From: Vagococcus humatus
Lineage (GTDB): Bacteria; Bacillota; Bacilli; Lactobacillales; Vagococcaceae
Direction of reading: 5' to 3'
NCBI RefSeq assembly: GCF_003950325.1
Contig: NZ_PXZH01000002.1
Location: 1 to 64,000 of the forward strand
DNA: 64,000 nucleotides
Shown in pieces: positions 25,656 to 35,456 of this stretch; within the stretch, counting starts at the first letter, position 1, and every line of letters begins with the position of its first letter. The translations under genes were made by a program, and so were the position numbers. Below the pieces are notes generated by a model. The model had not been told where the DNA came from and did not search any database. It was given only the letters and a program-made list of their open reading frames with translations.

Positions 25656-26426
25656 GTGCTCAAGAAAGAACGGCTACGTACTATTAGTGATATGGTAGAA
25701 AAAAGAGGTATTGTGACAGTGGCAGACATGATGAATGAGCTAGATGTGTCAGATATGACAGTCCGAAGAGATTTGGATGAATTAGAAGCAGCAGGGCATT
25801 TAGTTCGGGTTCATGGTGGGGCCCAAAGCATTAGTTATAGTGAAACGAAAGAATTATCTCACTTAGAAAAAAAAGAAATCCATATTCATGAAAAAAAAGA
25901 AGTAGCTAGAATAGCAGCTTCCTTTATTGAAGAAGGAGATACAGTCTTTTTAGGTCCAGGAACAACTATCGAATTAATGGCAGACTACTTAAATGTGTCC
26001 TACTTGCGAGTTGTTACCAATAGTTTACCAGTCTTTGAAAAAATTCAAACCAATCATTTAGCAGATGAGTTGTACTTAATTGGTGGTAGTTACCGAGAAA
26101 GAACTGGTGCTTTCGTTGGGAGTATAGCCAACGAAACTATTCAACGGTTAAAAGTAACAAAAGCGTTTATCGGAGTGAACGGCATTCACAATAATCATGT
26201 GTTTACTTCGAATATCGAAGAAGGTAAAAGTCAAAAATTAGCGCTAGATAATGCTCATAAGAAAATTATTGTATCAGATCACCATAAGTTGAATAGAGAA
26301 GATTTCTATTCTTTTTATGAATTAACAGAAGCTGACTATTTGATTACAGATACACAAGTTACTAATGAGTTAAAAAAATATTATTCACAATATGTGAAAA
26401 TAATAAGTGATAAAGGAGAAAAATAA
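25656..26426 (+). CDS. lacR: DeoR/GlpR family regulator, LacR-like
   Basis: A 256-residue repressor. A DeoR helix-turn-helix (about 3-60, GIVTVADMMNELDVSDMTVRRDLDELEAAGHLVRVHGGA) is followed by a sugar-isomerase-like sensor domain (GDTVFLGPGTTIELMADYL, VVTNSLPVFEKI, AFIGVNGI). LacR proteins respond to tagatose-6-phosphate and control lacABCD. The start is GTG 25656 behind AAAGGAAG, which gives the standard N terminus VLKKERL; the frame is open 23 codons further but across the promoter. lacA begins one base after the stop. Confidence 0.88.
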   Translation: MLKKERLRTISDMVEKRGIVTVADMMNELDVSDMTVRRDLDELEAAGHLVRVHGGAQSISYSETKELSHLEKKEIHIHEKKEVARIAASFIEEGDTVFLGPGTTIELMADYLNVSYLRVVTNSLPVFEKIQTNHLADELYLIGGSYRERTGAFVGSIANETIQRLKVTKAFIGVNGIHNNHVFTSNIEEGKSQKLALDNAHKKIIVSDHHKLNREDFYSFYELTEADYLITDTQVTNELKKYYSQYVKIISDKGEK

Positions 26427-26427
26427 C

Positions 26428-26859
26428 ATGAAAGTAGCTTTAGGTGCAGATAGAGAAGGATTTGAGTTAAAAGAATTAATCAAACAAGAGTTAATGTCAC
26501 AAGATAAGATAGAAGTGGTAGACGTTAGTGAAACAGCAGCTGAGGATTTTGTAGATTCTTCATTAGCTGTAACAGATGTAGTATTATCTGGTAAAGCTGA
26601 TTGTGGTGTTATGCTTGATGGATACGGTGTTGGTTCATTTTTAGCAAGTAATAAAGTTCAAGGAATGATTACAGCTAATGTAACAGATGAAAATTCTGCT
26701 CGTATGACACGAGATCATAACAACGCTCATGCTATTTCAATTGGGGCTAATATTGTTGGACCAGCTTTAGCACTTAATTTAGTAAATGGCTATGTTCACG
26801 GTCAATATTCTGGTGGCAGACATCAAGTTCGTGTAGACATGCTAGATAAAATGATCTAA
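26428..26859 (+). CDS. lacA: Galactose-6-phosphate isomerase subunit LacA
   Basis: A 143-residue RpiB/LacA/LacB-family subunit (MKVALGADREGFELKELIKQ, GVMLDGYGVGSFLASNKVQG, HNNAHAISIGANIVG). With LacB it isomerises galactose-6-phosphate to tagatose-6-phosphate. As usual for LacA it lacks the Cys of the CGTG loop that LacB keeps. Ribosome site AAAGGAG. Confidence 0.94.
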   Translation: MKVALGADREGFELKELIKQELMSQDKIEVVDVSETAAEDFVDSSLAVTDVVLSGKADCGVMLDGYGVGSFLASNKVQGMITANVTDENSARMTRDHNNAHAISIGANIVGPALALNLVNGYVHGQYSGGRHQVRVDMLDKMI

Positions 26860-26902
26860 TAAACAACATATAGGAAAACAGATATATTAGGAGGAATTAT
26901 AG

Positions 26903-27424
26903 ATGAAAATCGCACTAGGTTGTGACCATATTGTAACAGATGTAAAAATAGCTATTTCAGATCACTTAAAAGAGCAAGGACATGAAGTGATTGATGTCGG
27001 AACATATGATTTTACAAGAACTCATTACCCAATTTATGGTAAAAAAGTAGCTGAAAAAGTAGCGACAAAAGAAGCTGATTTAGGCGTTGTTTTATGCGGA
27101 ACAGGTGTAGGGATTACTACGTCAGCAGTTAAAAATATTGGTTCAAGAGCTGTATTAGTCCGAGACGTTACCAGTGCTGTTTATGCTCGTAAAGAGTTAA
27201 ATGCTAATATTATTGGCTTTGGTGGTATGATTGTAGGTAAAAATCTAGCTAAAGAAATTGTAGATACTTTCTTACAAACAGAATATGTCCCAACTCCTGA
27301 AAATGAAAAAATTATTGCGAAAATTGATGCGATTGCCCCAACTGATACAACAGGGCAAACAGGAGATGACCGTTTCTTTGATGAAGAATTAACAAAATGG
27401 GACCAAGGTTACTACCACGACTAA
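26903..27424 (+). CDS. lacB: Galactose-6-phosphate isomerase subunit LacB
   Basis: A 173-residue catalytic partner of LacA, with [22 protein letters not shown], the active-site loop [17 protein letters not shown] and the C-terminal extension [20 protein letters not shown] typical of LacB. Site AGGAGGA. Confidence 0.95.
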   Translation: MKIALGCDHIVTDVKIAISDHLKEQGHEVIDVGTYDFTRTHYPIYGKKVAEKVATKEADLGVVLCGTGVGITTSAVKNIGSRAVLVRDVTSAVYARKELNANIIGFGGMIVGKNLAKEIVDTFLQTEYVPTPENEKIIAKIDAIAPTDTTGQTGDDRFFDEELTKWDQGYYHD

Positions 27425-27451
27425 TTAAAGTAAAGGGAGCAAGGTGATGAC

Positions 27452-28408
27452 ATGATTCTATCAGTTACCATGAATCCTTCAGTGGATATGTCTTATCCAC
27501 TAGAAGAATTTCATTTAGATACAACTAACCGAATTGATAGTGGGAAAGTTAGAAAAACTGCAGGTGGCAAAGGATTAAATGTTTCTCGAGTGCTTCATTT
27601 ACTAGAAGCGGATGTGTGTTCAACTGGTATTATTGGTGGACAGTTAGGTGGTTATATCCAAAAAGAGTTAGATAAAGATAAAATGAACCACCATTTTTTA
27701 GAAATTGATCAAGAATCACGAAACTGTTTAGCTATCTTACATAACGGTAAACAAACCGAAATTTTAGAAAGTGGTCCAGTTATTGATCAACAAACACAAG
27801 ATGATTTTTTAGAGTTATTTCAAAAATTACTTAAAGAAGCTAACATACTAACTATATCAGGCAGTCTACCTAAAGGAATACCTGCTAATTTTTACAGTCA
27901 ATTGATTGAATTAGCAGCATCAAAACAAATTCCTACTATTCTTGATTGTTCTGGTCAAGCACTAAAAGAAAGTCTATCAGGTAAAACTAAACCAACTGTT
28001 ATTAAGCCTAATCATCATGAATTAGGTGCTTTAATTGGAGAAGAGTTAGCAGAAAATAATGAAGATATTTATCAAGCTTTACAGCATCCGATTTTTAACG
28101 GAGTAGAACTTATTTTAGTTTCTATGGGTGCTAAAGGAGCCTTTGTCAAATACAAAAATGATTATTATTCTTTAACCATTCCTAAAATAAATGTGGTTAA
28201 TCCAGTGGGGTCAGGAGATTCCACAGTTGCAGGGATAGCTTATGGATTAGAAAATAAAATGGCCTTAACAGATATTTTGAAAAGTGCTATGACAACTGGT
28301 ATGCTTAATACTATGGAAGAGAAAACTGGTTTTATTCGAAAAGAAAATTTTGACTATTACTTTAATCAAGTTTCCATTCAAACTTATGAGAGAGAGGCAT
28401 CATTATGA
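27452..28408 (+). CDS. lacC: Tagatose-6-phosphate kinase LacC
   Basis: A 318-residue PfkB kinase of the 1-phosphofructokinase branch ([39 protein letters not shown]-terminal [19 protein letters not shown] with the catalytic Asp). It phosphorylates tagatose-6-phosphate to the 1,6-bisphosphate. Its stop overlaps the lacD start (ATGA), showing coupling. Confidence 0.93.
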   Translation: MILSVTMNPSVDMSYPLEEFHLDTTNRIDSGKVRKTAGGKGLNVSRVLHLLEADVCSTGIIGGQLGGYIQKELDKDKMNHHFLEIDQESRNCLAILHNGKQTEILESGPVIDQQTQDDFLELFQKLLKEANILTISGSLPKGIPANFYSQLIELAASKQIPTILDCSGQALKESLSGKTKPTVIKPNHHELGALIGEELAENNEDIYQALQHPIFNGVELILVSMGAKGAFVKYKNDYYSLTIPKINVVNPVGSGDSTVAGIAYGLENKMALTDILKSAMTTGMLNTMEEKTGFIRKENFDYYFNQVSIQTYEREASL

Positions 28409-29397
28409 AAAAATTACAGGTATCTGAAGGAAAATATCAAGCATTAGAACGTTTATCAACTAAAGATGGTATTATTTCGGCATTAGCAATTGACCAACGT
28501 GGCGCATTAAAGCGTATGATGAAAGAATCTGGTAAAGAAGCAACTCAAACAGATATTGAAGATTTCAAAAAAATTATCTCTTCTGAATTAACACCATTTG
28601 CATCTTCTATTTTACTAGATCCAGAATATGGTTTACCTGCTACAAAAGTAAGAGATAGTGAAGCAGGATTGTTATTAGCTTATGAAAAAACTGGTTATGA
28701 TGCTAATGCAGTAGGTCGCTTACCTGATTTATTAGTAGATTGGTCAGCACGTCGCTTAAAAGAACAAGGAGCAGATGCTGTTAAATTCTTACTTTACTAT
28801 GATGTAGATGAAGACGCAGCAATTAATGATCAAAAGCATGCTTTTGTAGAAAGAATTGGTTCTGAATGTTTAGCTGAAGATATTCCTTTCTTCTTAGAAA
28901 TTTTATCTTATGACGCAACAGATGCAGATAATAAATCAGCTAAGTTTGCGAAAGTTAAACCTCATAAAGTAATTGCTTGTATGAAAGAATTTTCAAAAGA
29001 TCGTTATGCAGTGGATGTATTGAAAGTAGAAGTTCCAGTTAATATGAACTTTGTTGAAGGATTTGCTAAAGGAGAAGTAGTTTATACTCAAGAAGAAGCA
29101 AAAGCTTACTTTAAAGAACAAGCAGAAGCAAGTCACTTACCATTTATTTTCTTAAGTGCTGGTGTTAGTGCAGAAATGTTCCAAGACACTCTTAAATTTG
29201 CAGGTGAAGCAGGTTCTAGCTTTAACGGAGTGTTATGTGGCCGTGCTACTTGGGCAAATAGCGTAGAAGTTTTTGTTAAAGAAGGCGAAGAAGCAGCTAA
29301 AACATGGATGAATGAAAAAGGTCGCCAAAATATTGAAGAACTAAACGAAGTAGTTAATCAGTATGCAAAACCTTGGCAAGAAAAAGTAAATAAATAA
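28405..29397 (+). CDS. lacD: Tagatose-1,6-bisphosphate aldolase LacD
   Basis: A 330-residue class I aldolase of the LacD family ([54 protein letters not shown] with the Schiff-base Lys region, [11 protein letters not shown] as [11 protein letters not shown]). It yields dihydroxyacetone phosphate and glyceraldehyde-3-phosphate. It should also serve tagatose-6-phosphate made by AgaS, joining the amino-sugar branch to this operon. Confidence 0.95.
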   Translation: MKKLQVSEGKYQALERLSTKDGIISALAIDQRGALKRMMKESGKEATQTDIEDFKKIISSELTPFASSILLDPEYGLPATKVRDSEAGLLLAYEKTGYDANAVGRLPDLLVDWSARRLKEQGADAVKFLLYYDVDEDAAINDQKHAFVERIGSECLAEDIPFFLEILSYDATDADNKSAKFAKVKPHKVIACMKEFSKDRYAVDVLKVEVPVNMNFVEGFAKGEVVYTQEEAKAYFKEQAEASHLPFIFLSAGVSAEMFQDTLKFAGEAGSSFNGVLCGRATWANSVEVFVKEGEEAAKTWMNEKGRQNIEELNEVVNQYAKPWQEKVNK

Positions 29398-29415
29398 TTA
29401 ATTAATTAAATAGTT

Positions 29416-29455
29416 AAAAATGCAAACCAAAACTAACTGGTTTGCATTTTTTTAT
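29416..29455 (+). terminator. Terminator of the lac operon
   Basis: Stem AAATGCAAACCA/TGGTTTGCATTT with a T run behind lacD. Confidence 0.92.
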
Positions 29456-29478
29456 TTTATTTAAGCTAAAACATTGTT

Positions 29479-29487
29479 TGGTATAAT
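29479..29487 (+). promoter_or_regulatory. Extended -10 promoter of the second galactitol-type PTS operon
   Basis: TGG-TATAAT with no good -35 box. A cre-like TGAAAGCGGTATAT (two mismatches) lies downstream at 29525-29538. Confidence 0.55.
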
Positions 29488-29489
29488 TA

Positions 29490-29522
29490 GACAAATGTCC
29501 TTTGTGTAAGGGACATTTGTCC
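29490..29522 (+). repeat. Inverted repeat in the leader of the PRD regulator gene
   Basis: Arms GACAAATGTCC and GGACATTTGTC(C) separated by 10 bp. It lies just after the -10 box, so it can act as an operator or as an RNA hairpin. There is no T run, so it is not a terminator. Confidence 0.6.
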
Positions 29523-29575
29523 ACTGTGAAAGCGGTATATAAGGGTATATAGTATAAATAGGAGGTAGAAATAAG

Positions 29576-31501
29576 TTGCTAACTAAAAGACAAACAGATT
29601 TATTGCTAGTTTTATTGCAAACTGATGATTTTCTTACAAGTAGTGATTTAGCTAAAAAATTAGATGTTTCCACTAAAACAGTCAAAAGAGAAATCAAAGA
29701 GTTAAATGAGCAACTGGAGTTTAAGGATATCCATATATTAGGAAAAAGAGGAGCTGGCTTTAAACTCTCTTCTGTTTCTAAGGATAACTGTCAACATATG
29801 CTTTTGGAATTGAGGCATTCTAAAGAACATATTCTGCCTAATTTTCAGAAAGAAAGAGTAGATTGGCTTTTAGATCAATGTGCGTGGCTAACTTTAGACA
29901 ATGTTATTATTAATCAACAAGATTTAGCCAATCAACTATTTGTTAGTATATCCACTTTAAAGAATGATTTAGAAAAAGTTAAGTGCTATTTGGCTAACTA
30001 TCAACTAACCCTTACTAGATATAAAAATATCGGGTTGCATTTAGAGGGAAGCGAGCAAAATATTAGAGCATTTATAAGAGATCGTTTTACTAGAAATATG
30101 GCAAGTAATGAAAGCCCAATTAGGTTAGATCAGTCATTTGATACAAAAAAGCTTGAAAAAATTTTAAAACAATTATTTGAAACATATGGTATTTATATGA
30201 CAGATATTGGCTTTATTAACTTGGTAATGCATTTAGAGATATTAATTAAGCGTGTTCAAACGTCTACTTCTCTAAATTTTTATGAGCCGACCTCACATGA
30301 TATTGATCAACAATCTGCTGAGTATCAGTGTTCAATGGAAATTGTTAAAAGCCTGCAAAGTATTTATCATATTAATATTCCAAAAGAAGAATTGTATAAT
30401 GTTTATTTTCATTTATCTTCGCAAAAAATGTTAAAACGTAATCAGTATGATACAACGAATCAACAAATCCTAGTATATAAGCAAATTGTTTTAGAAACAT
30501 TAGCGAAAATAAATACATTATATCAATATGATTTTACTAAAGATCAGTTACTGATAGAAGGGTTATTGGTTCATTTATCTAGTTCGATGAAACGAATCAA
30601 TTCTCAAATTTTTATCAAAAATGATTTGTTAGAAGATATTCAGCATTCTTATCCCTTTGAAATGCAATTAGCCCAGTTATTAGCTAACCAATTAATGAAT
30701 TATTTTAAAGTTGATGTGCCAATCAATGAAGTTGGTTTCTTAGCATTACATTTTTGTGGAGCAAGGGAACGTTATCAAAAAAGAGAAGAACAACTTCAAG
30801 TTTTGTTAGTATGCACAACAGGGATAGGAACATCTATATTATTAAAAACAAAGATTCAAGCAAATTTTTCTCAATCTATTCATGTAGTTGATACAGTCTC
30901 TTATTATCATTTAGAAAACTATGATTTGTCAGGTATTGACTTAATTATTAGTACAATCCCATTAGAAAATCATCTGACACAGGTGCCCTCTATTTATGTT
31001 TCCCCTCTTGTAACAGAGGAGGAGCTACAGAAAATTAAAGGATATGTTTATCAAAAAAAATTACCGTTGATTTGGAATATCTTAGATGACAATAATTTTT
31101 GGATAGATGTTAAAGCTGAATCTAGAGAAGAAGCTATAACCGTTATTGGGGAGAGATTTGCTGCAAATTTAGGATTAAATGAGCAAATTATTCAAGAAGC
31201 ACTGGCTAGAGAAAAATTAGGAACAACCGAAATTGGCAATTTAGTAGCAATCCCTCACATGATGAGCGACCATCTAGCTTATTCTCATATTGCTGTTGGT
31301 GTATTAAAAGAACCTATCAAGTGGGAGTATCAACAGGTACAGCTAATCATATTTATTTTAATTTCTACGAATGGTCAGGAATTAATCCAAGATATTATGT
31401 TAGAACTTTATGAACAGTTGAGTTCCAAAGAAACTGTTCAACAGATTATTCATTCAAAAGATTTTTATCAATTTAAAGAATTATTTTTAGGAGGAAAATA
31501 A
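29576..31501 (+). CDS. PRD-containing transcriptional activator (MtlR/LicR type)
   Basis: A 641-residue regulator. In order: N-terminal HTH (about 5-60, FLTSSDLAKKLDVSTKTVKREIKEL), a second Mga-type HTH (about 85-165), PRD1 (about 175-275), PRD2 (about 290-400), an EIIB-like GatB domain (LLVCTTGIGTSILLKTKI) and a C-terminal EIIA type 2 domain (NLVAIPHMMSD). Phosphorylation by the PTS toggles such proteins. It begins with TTG 29576 behind AGGAGG and its stop nearly abuts the EIIB gene, so it regulates the PTS it is transcribed with. Unlike the LevR-type protein it has no AAA+ domain. Confidence 0.88.
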   Translation: MLTKRQTDLLLVLLQTDDFLTSSDLAKKLDVSTKTVKREIKELNEQLEFKDIHILGKRGAGFKLSSVSKDNCQHMLLELRHSKEHILPNFQKERVDWLLDQCAWLTLDNVIINQQDLANQLFVSISTLKNDLEKVKCYLANYQLTLTRYKNIGLHLEGSEQNIRAFIRDRFTRNMASNESPIRLDQSFDTKKLEKILKQLFETYGIYMTDIGFINLVMHLEILIKRVQTSTSLNFYEPTSHDIDQQSAEYQCSMEIVKSLQSIYHINIPKEELYNVYFHLSSQKMLKRNQYDTTNQQILVYKQIVLETLAKINTLYQYDFTKDQLLIEGLLVHLSSSMKRINSQIFIKNDLLEDIQHSYPFEMQLAQLLANQLMNYFKVDVPINEVGFLALHFCGARERYQKREEQLQVLLVCTTGIGTSILLKTKIQANFSQSIHVVDTVSYYHLENYDLSGIDLIISTIPLENHLTQVPSIYVSPLVTEEELQKIKGYVYQKKLPLIWNILDDNNFWIDVKAESREEAITVIGERFAANLGLNEQIIQEALAREKLGTTEIGNLVAIPHMMSDHLAYSHIAVGVLKEPIKWEYQQVQLIIFILISTNGQELIQDIMLELYEQLSSKETVQQIIHSKDFYQFKELFLGGK

Positions 31502-31502
31502 A

Positions 31503-31787
31503 ATGAAAAAAATTATTGTAGCGTGTGGATCAGGAATTGCTACTAGTACGGTAGCTTTAACTAAAATTAAAACTGGTTTAGAATCTAGAGGAAAATTAGA
31601 GGATATTCAATTTGTTCAAACATCCTTATCAGAGCTACCAACGCTTGTAGAGGGAGCTTCTGTTATTGTGACAACTGCTCAAGGTGGAGATGGTTTTGGT
31701 GTTCCTGTTGTATCTGGACTAGGTCTTATTACAGGTATTGGTGTAGATAAAGTAATTGACGATATTATTGAAAAAGCTAATTTATAA
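31503..31787 (+). CDS. PTS EIIB, galactitol family (second system)
   Basis: A 94-residue EIIB with phospho-Cys8 in IIVACGSGIATST. It begins one base after the regulator stop codon, with AGGAGGA as site. The galactitol-type substrate class is known; the sugar itself is not. Confidence 0.9.
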   Translation: MKKIIVACGSGIATSTVALTKIKTGLESRGKLEDIQFVQTSLSELPTLVEGASVIVTTAQGGDGFGVPVVSGLGLITGIGVDKVIDDIIEKANL

Positions 31788-31804
31788 TAAGGGGTTATTT
31801 AGAT

Positions 31805-32251
31805 ATGTTTAATGAAGAGTTGATTCTATTGAATTCATCAGTTAAGACGCAAGATGAGTTATTTCAGCAAGTTTCTGAATACTTATTAAAAAAAGGTTAT
31901 GTCAATGAAGACTACGAAATAAATATTAAAAAAAGAGAGGCAACATTTCCAACAGGGATTAATACAGCGGTGTGTGGAGTGGCTTTGCCTCATACAGACA
32001 GTGAATATATTGAAAAACCAGGTATATGTTTTGTTCGGACACAAAATGATGTTTTATTTAAAGAAATGGTGTCTAATGAACCTGTTCAGGCTAAATTGTT
32101 TTTCTTTTTATTGGTAAAAGAAAAACATCAACAAGTAGATGTTTTAAGTAGTTTAATGGGCAAATTATCTGATGAAACATTTTTGAACACATTACTTATT
32201 TTAGATAAAAATGACAGCGTATTACAGTTGTTGAAGACGGAGGTTATGTAA
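31805..32251 (+). CDS. PTS EIIA, fructose/mannitol/galactitol type (second system)
   Basis: A 148-residue EIIA type 2 domain with phospho-His63 in GVALPHTDSEY and the family segment KKREATFPTGIN. It ends directly against the EIIC start codon. Confidence 0.9.
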   Translation: MFNEELILLNSSVKTQDELFQQVSEYLLKKGYVNEDYEINIKKREATFPTGINTAVCGVALPHTDSEYIEKPGICFVRTQNDVLFKEMVSNEPVQAKLFFFLLVKEKHQQVDVLSSLMGKLSDETFLNTLLILDKNDSVLQLLKTEVM

Positions 32252-33586
32252 ATGTCTGTATTAAATTATTTGGTAGATTTAGGACCTCAAGTGATGATGC
32301 CAATTATTTTTACTATTTTTGGATTATTGGTAGGTCTAAAATTTGGGAAAGCTTTAAAATCAGGTTTAATGGTTGGGATTGGATTTATTGGATTAAATGC
32401 TATTATTGGGTTATTAACAGATAATCTTGGTCCAGCTGCTGAACAGATGGTTAAAAATTCAGGCTTAAATTTAACAGTAATTGACGTAGGATGGCCTGCA
32501 GCCAGTGCGATTGCCTTTGGATCAGCTGTTGGAGTTTTAATGATTCCAGTAGGTTTATTGGTAAATGTAGTGATGCTTTTGACTAAAACAACTAAAACAG
32601 TCAATGTAGATATTTGGAATTATTGGCACTTTGCTTTTACTGGCTCATTGGTGTATATGTTGACGAATGATTTGCTAGTTAGCTTACTAATGGCTGCTTT
32701 TAATATGATTATTATTATGGTAATTGGAGATAGAACAGCTCCTTACGTAGAAAAAGAACTTGGCTTACCTGGAATATCCATTCCTCATGCCTTTACTGGT
32801 TCTTTTGCTCCCATTGCTTTTATTGTTAACTGGATATTAGATAGAATTCCTGGAGTTAACAAAATTAAGTTAGATTATACAAAATTCCAAAAAAAAGTAG
32901 GAGTATTTGGAGATCCTGCTATTTTAGGAACTATTATTGGGGCCCTTTTAGGAATTGTTGCTCGTTATGATATTAAAGGAGTTTTAAATCTAGCTGTAGT
33001 GACTGCAGCAGTTTTAGTTTTAATCCCTAAAATGGCAGCAATTTTAATGGAAGGCCTTATGCCAGTTAGTGAAGCTGTACAAGCAAAATTACAAGAAAAA
33101 TTTAAAGGCAATTCCAAATTACTAATCGGGTTAGATTCTGCTATTGGTGTGGGAAGTCCAGTAACTTTAACTATTTCGTTATTGATGATTCCTATTACTA
33201 TTTTATTAGCCTTTATTATTCCTGGAAATGAGTTTTTACCTATTGCTAGTTTATCAGGTTTAACATTTATGTTTGTTTTAATCACACCAATCTGTCGAAA
33301 TGACTTTTTTAGAACTTTGATTGTAGGAATTGTGACTTGTGCTCTAGCATTAGTCATTGGCACAAATATTGCACCAATTTTTACTCAAGCAGCAGCTAAT
33401 GCTAAATTTTCTATCCCTGCAGGCTCTAGTTTGATTTCTAGTATTGATTACGGAGGATCTTGGTTACCTTATGTGATTGTTAAATTAGCTGAGCATAAAT
33501 GGTTAGGTGTTTTAATTACTGGTGCTGTGTCTTTAGCATTAATGATTTGGAACAGAACACTGATTTTGAAAGAGAATTTAGAATAA
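32252..33586 (+). CDS. PTS EIIC, galactitol family (second system)
   Basis: A 444-residue EIIC of the GatC family (MSVLNYLVDLGPQVMMPIIF, KNSGLNLTVIDVGWPAASAIAFGS, IPGNEFLPIASLSGLTFMFVLITP) with 10 or more hydrophobic helices. It shares the GatC architecture with the EIIC at 23180 but differs strongly in sequence, so the two systems are paralogous rather than recent duplicates. The stop codon lies inside the left end of the decayed insertion element, so the last codons and terminator may have been affected by the insertion. Confidence 0.9.
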   Translation: MSVLNYLVDLGPQVMMPIIFTIFGLLVGLKFGKALKSGLMVGIGFIGLNAIIGLLTDNLGPAAEQMVKNSGLNLTVIDVGWPAASAIAFGSAVGVLMIPVGLLVNVVMLLTKTTKTVNVDIWNYWHFAFTGSLVYMLTNDLLVSLLMAAFNMIIIMVIGDRTAPYVEKELGLPGISIPHAFTGSFAPIAFIVNWILDRIPGVNKIKLDYTKFQKKVGVFGDPAILGTIIGALLGIVARYDIKGVLNLAVVTAAVLVLIPKMAAILMEGLMPVSEAVQAKLQEKFKGNSKLLIGLDSAIGVGSPVTLTISLLMIPITILLAFIIPGNEFLPIASLSGLTFMFVLITPICRNDFFRTLIVGIVTCALALVIGTNIAPIFTQAAANAKFSIPAGSSLISSIDYGGSWLPYVIVKLAEHKWLGVLITGAVSLALMIWNRTLILKENLE

Positions 33587-34621
33587 AAAAAGAGACTTAA
33601 GGCTCTCAGAATGAAGACAAACTAGCTATTCAATTAGAATAGTTAGTTTTTTTTACATTTGCCTATTTTTTTGATAAAAATAGAGCCCTCCTGGTCTCTT
33701 AATTTAAGCATTTTGGTTAATTTTTTAATATTAAGACATGCGAAAGTAAGCCCAATTTTCATGTGCATTTTTTCTTTACCTATCAAATTAGTATAGCGTA
33801 AACCACGAACTTCTTTAGTCGTTCCAAATAATCGTTTAATTGTTTGCAATTATTATAGATTGCTTTCATTTCAAGGGACTGGTGGATACCCTCACATCGC
33901 TCCATGTCATTTTTCCATAAATGTCGTTGAATTAACTTTCTTTTTAAGGTTTTTTTAATTGCTTTTCTCTATCTATTTCAATTTCTTTTTGAAGTGATGT
34001 TACGTAAAAAAGTGTTTCTTCCGTTACTTCTTTACTTTCATATTTTTTATTATGAGCATGCGCTTTGATGTGAGTACCGTCAATAAATACTTCTGAGATA
34101 TTGACTAAATTTAGCCTCAATAGATTGTGTCAAAATACCATAAAAAAGTTGCTTAAAAATGTCTGTCTCTTTAAAACTTCAAGAGTAATCTTTACCGAAG
34201 GTTGAAAAATGAGGAACCAAGTCTTGAATGTTTAAACCTAAAAACTATCGATAAGCCATATTCACTTCGACATCTTTAATCGTTTGTCTCATACTTTTAA
34301 TACCATATAAATATTGAATCAAAGGAAGCTTAATAAGCATAATCGGATCTAAACTAGGTCGACCATTTGATATCGTATTTATCCTCAACAAGTTGGTAAA
34401 TAAAATTAAAATCTACATATGTATCAATATCTCTTAAAAGATGTTCCTTTGGAACTAAATCCTCTAAGGAATAAAAACCAATTTGATCCCGTTGCCTCAT
34501 ATTTTGCTTTTTCAGCATAAAAAATCACTTCTTTTTTCTATTTTACCAAGAAAAAAAGACAAAGTATCGAAATTATTCAATGCTTTATCTACAATCTAAG
34601 AGCCTTAAGTCTCTTTTTTTT
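33585..34621 (-). mobile_element. Decayed IS1182-family insertion element
   Basis: Terminal inverted repeats of about 21 bp (AGAGACTTAAGGCTCT at the left, its complement at 34599-34614, both flanked by A/T runs) enclose remnants of a transposase on the minus strand. The element is about 1.04 kb against roughly 1.6-1.9 kb for intact members, so the middle is deleted. No target duplication is clear. The paired ends can also form a terminator. Confidence 0.85.
33643..34518 (-). pseudogene. IS1182-family transposase remnant
   Basis: Reading leftward from 34518, the intact N terminus MLKKQNMRQRDQIGFYSLED continues to about codon 50. A frameshift then follows within DKYD-TISNGRPS, later in-frame stops (after GEVNMAYR and after FGKDYS), a fragment with the DGTHIKAHAHNKKYESKE catalytic region, an internal deletion, and the C terminus ETIKRLFGTTKEVRG-like segment ending in LTFACLNIKKLTKM. 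It cannot make an active transposase. Confidence 0.88.
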
Positions 34622-34643
34622 ATAAGGATATAGCGACTTACCA

Positions 34644-34672
34644 TTGACAATTATGATTAGCTAACTTATAAT
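34644..34672 (+). promoter_or_regulatory. Consensus promoter of the GntR gene
   Basis: TTGACA, 17-bp spacer, TATAAT: a perfect consensus. Confidence 0.9.
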
Positions 34673-34678
34673 TTATTT

Positions 34679-34696
34679 AACTGGTACTAACCAGTT
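34679..34696 (+). promoter_or_regulatory. GntR operator at the transcription start
   Basis: AACTGGT-ACTA-ACCAGTT, starting 6 bp after the -10 box, the same geometry as at agaS. A degenerate AACTAGTT palindrome follows at 34702-34709. It indicates autorepression. Confidence 0.82.
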
Positions 34697-34727
34697 CGAT
34701 TAACTAGTTGATCGGGGATGAGTATTA

Positions 34728-35456
34728 GTGTTGAATAAAGAGAAAGCGGTTCCTTTGTATAATCAACTCATTCAACAATTGATGGATGAAATAAAAAATA
34801 ACATGAAAGCTGGAGATAAACTACCCTCAGAAAGAGAGATTTGTCAAGCTTATCAAGTAAGTCGAACCACAGTTCGGTTAGCCCTTAATGAGTTAGAAGA
34901 ATTAGGTTATATCTATAAGCATCATGGAAAAGGAACCTTTGTATCTAATTTGTGGCAACAGATGAACGATTTAAGCAATGAGTATAGCTTTACAGAACAC
35001 ATGAAAGGCTTAGGTAAAGTTCCTCGAACAGAAGTTTTAGAGTTTTCTATTACTTATCCTAATCCTGTAGTAGCTAAAGGTCTTCAAGTTAATGAAGAGG
35101 ATGAAGTTTATAAGCTAGTGAGACTAAGGATTGCAGATGACTTACCTATGATGTATGAAATTAGCTACATTCCTTGCAAGATATTTAAAGGTCTAACTCT
35201 TGAAATGATTCAAGAAAAACCACTTTATAATATTTTTGCTCAAGATTATCAAAAAGATATTAAATATGCAGATGAGGAATTTTCAGCATCTCTTGTGAAA
35301 GAAAAAGAAGCAAAATATTTAGCAGTGAACGTAGGGGATCCATGTCTTAGGATTGAACGACAAACGTATTGCCAGGATAACTATATTATTGAATTCACGT
35401 TAAGTGTAGCTAGAAGCGATCAATTTGTTTATCGAATTAGACATGCAAGAAAATAA
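34728..35456 (+). CDS. GntR family regulator with UTRA domain (AgaR/NagR-like)
   Basis: A 242-residue regulator. A winged helix-turn-helix (about 5-72, KLPSEREICQAYQVSRTTVRLALNELEELGYIYKHHGKGTFV) precedes a UTRA ligand-binding domain (about 90-235). HutC/DasR/NagR-type members bind phosphorylated amino sugars. Its neighbours (an Aga-type PTS) and its shared operator with agaS point to N-acetylgalactosamine or galactosamine-6-phosphate. The likely start is GTG 34728, although TTG 34731 is possible; GGGG lies about 10 nt upstream. A terminator separates it from the PTS genes. Confidence 0.87.
   Translation: MLNKEKAVPLYNQLIQQLMDEIKNNMKAGDKLPSEREICQAYQVSRTTVRLALNELEELGYIYKHHGKGTFVSNLWQQMNDLSNEYSFTEHMKGLGKVPRTEVLEFSITYPNPVVAKGLQVNEEDEVYKLVRLRIADDLPMMYEISYIPCKIFKGLTLEMIQEKPLYNIFAQDYQKDIKYADEEFSASLVKEKEAKYLAVNVGDPCLRIERQTYCQDNYIIEFTLSVARSDQFVYRIRHARK

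Noticed and set aside
33585-34621. Active insertion sequence
   Set aside because: The transposase is frameshifted, carries internal stops and lacks its middle part.
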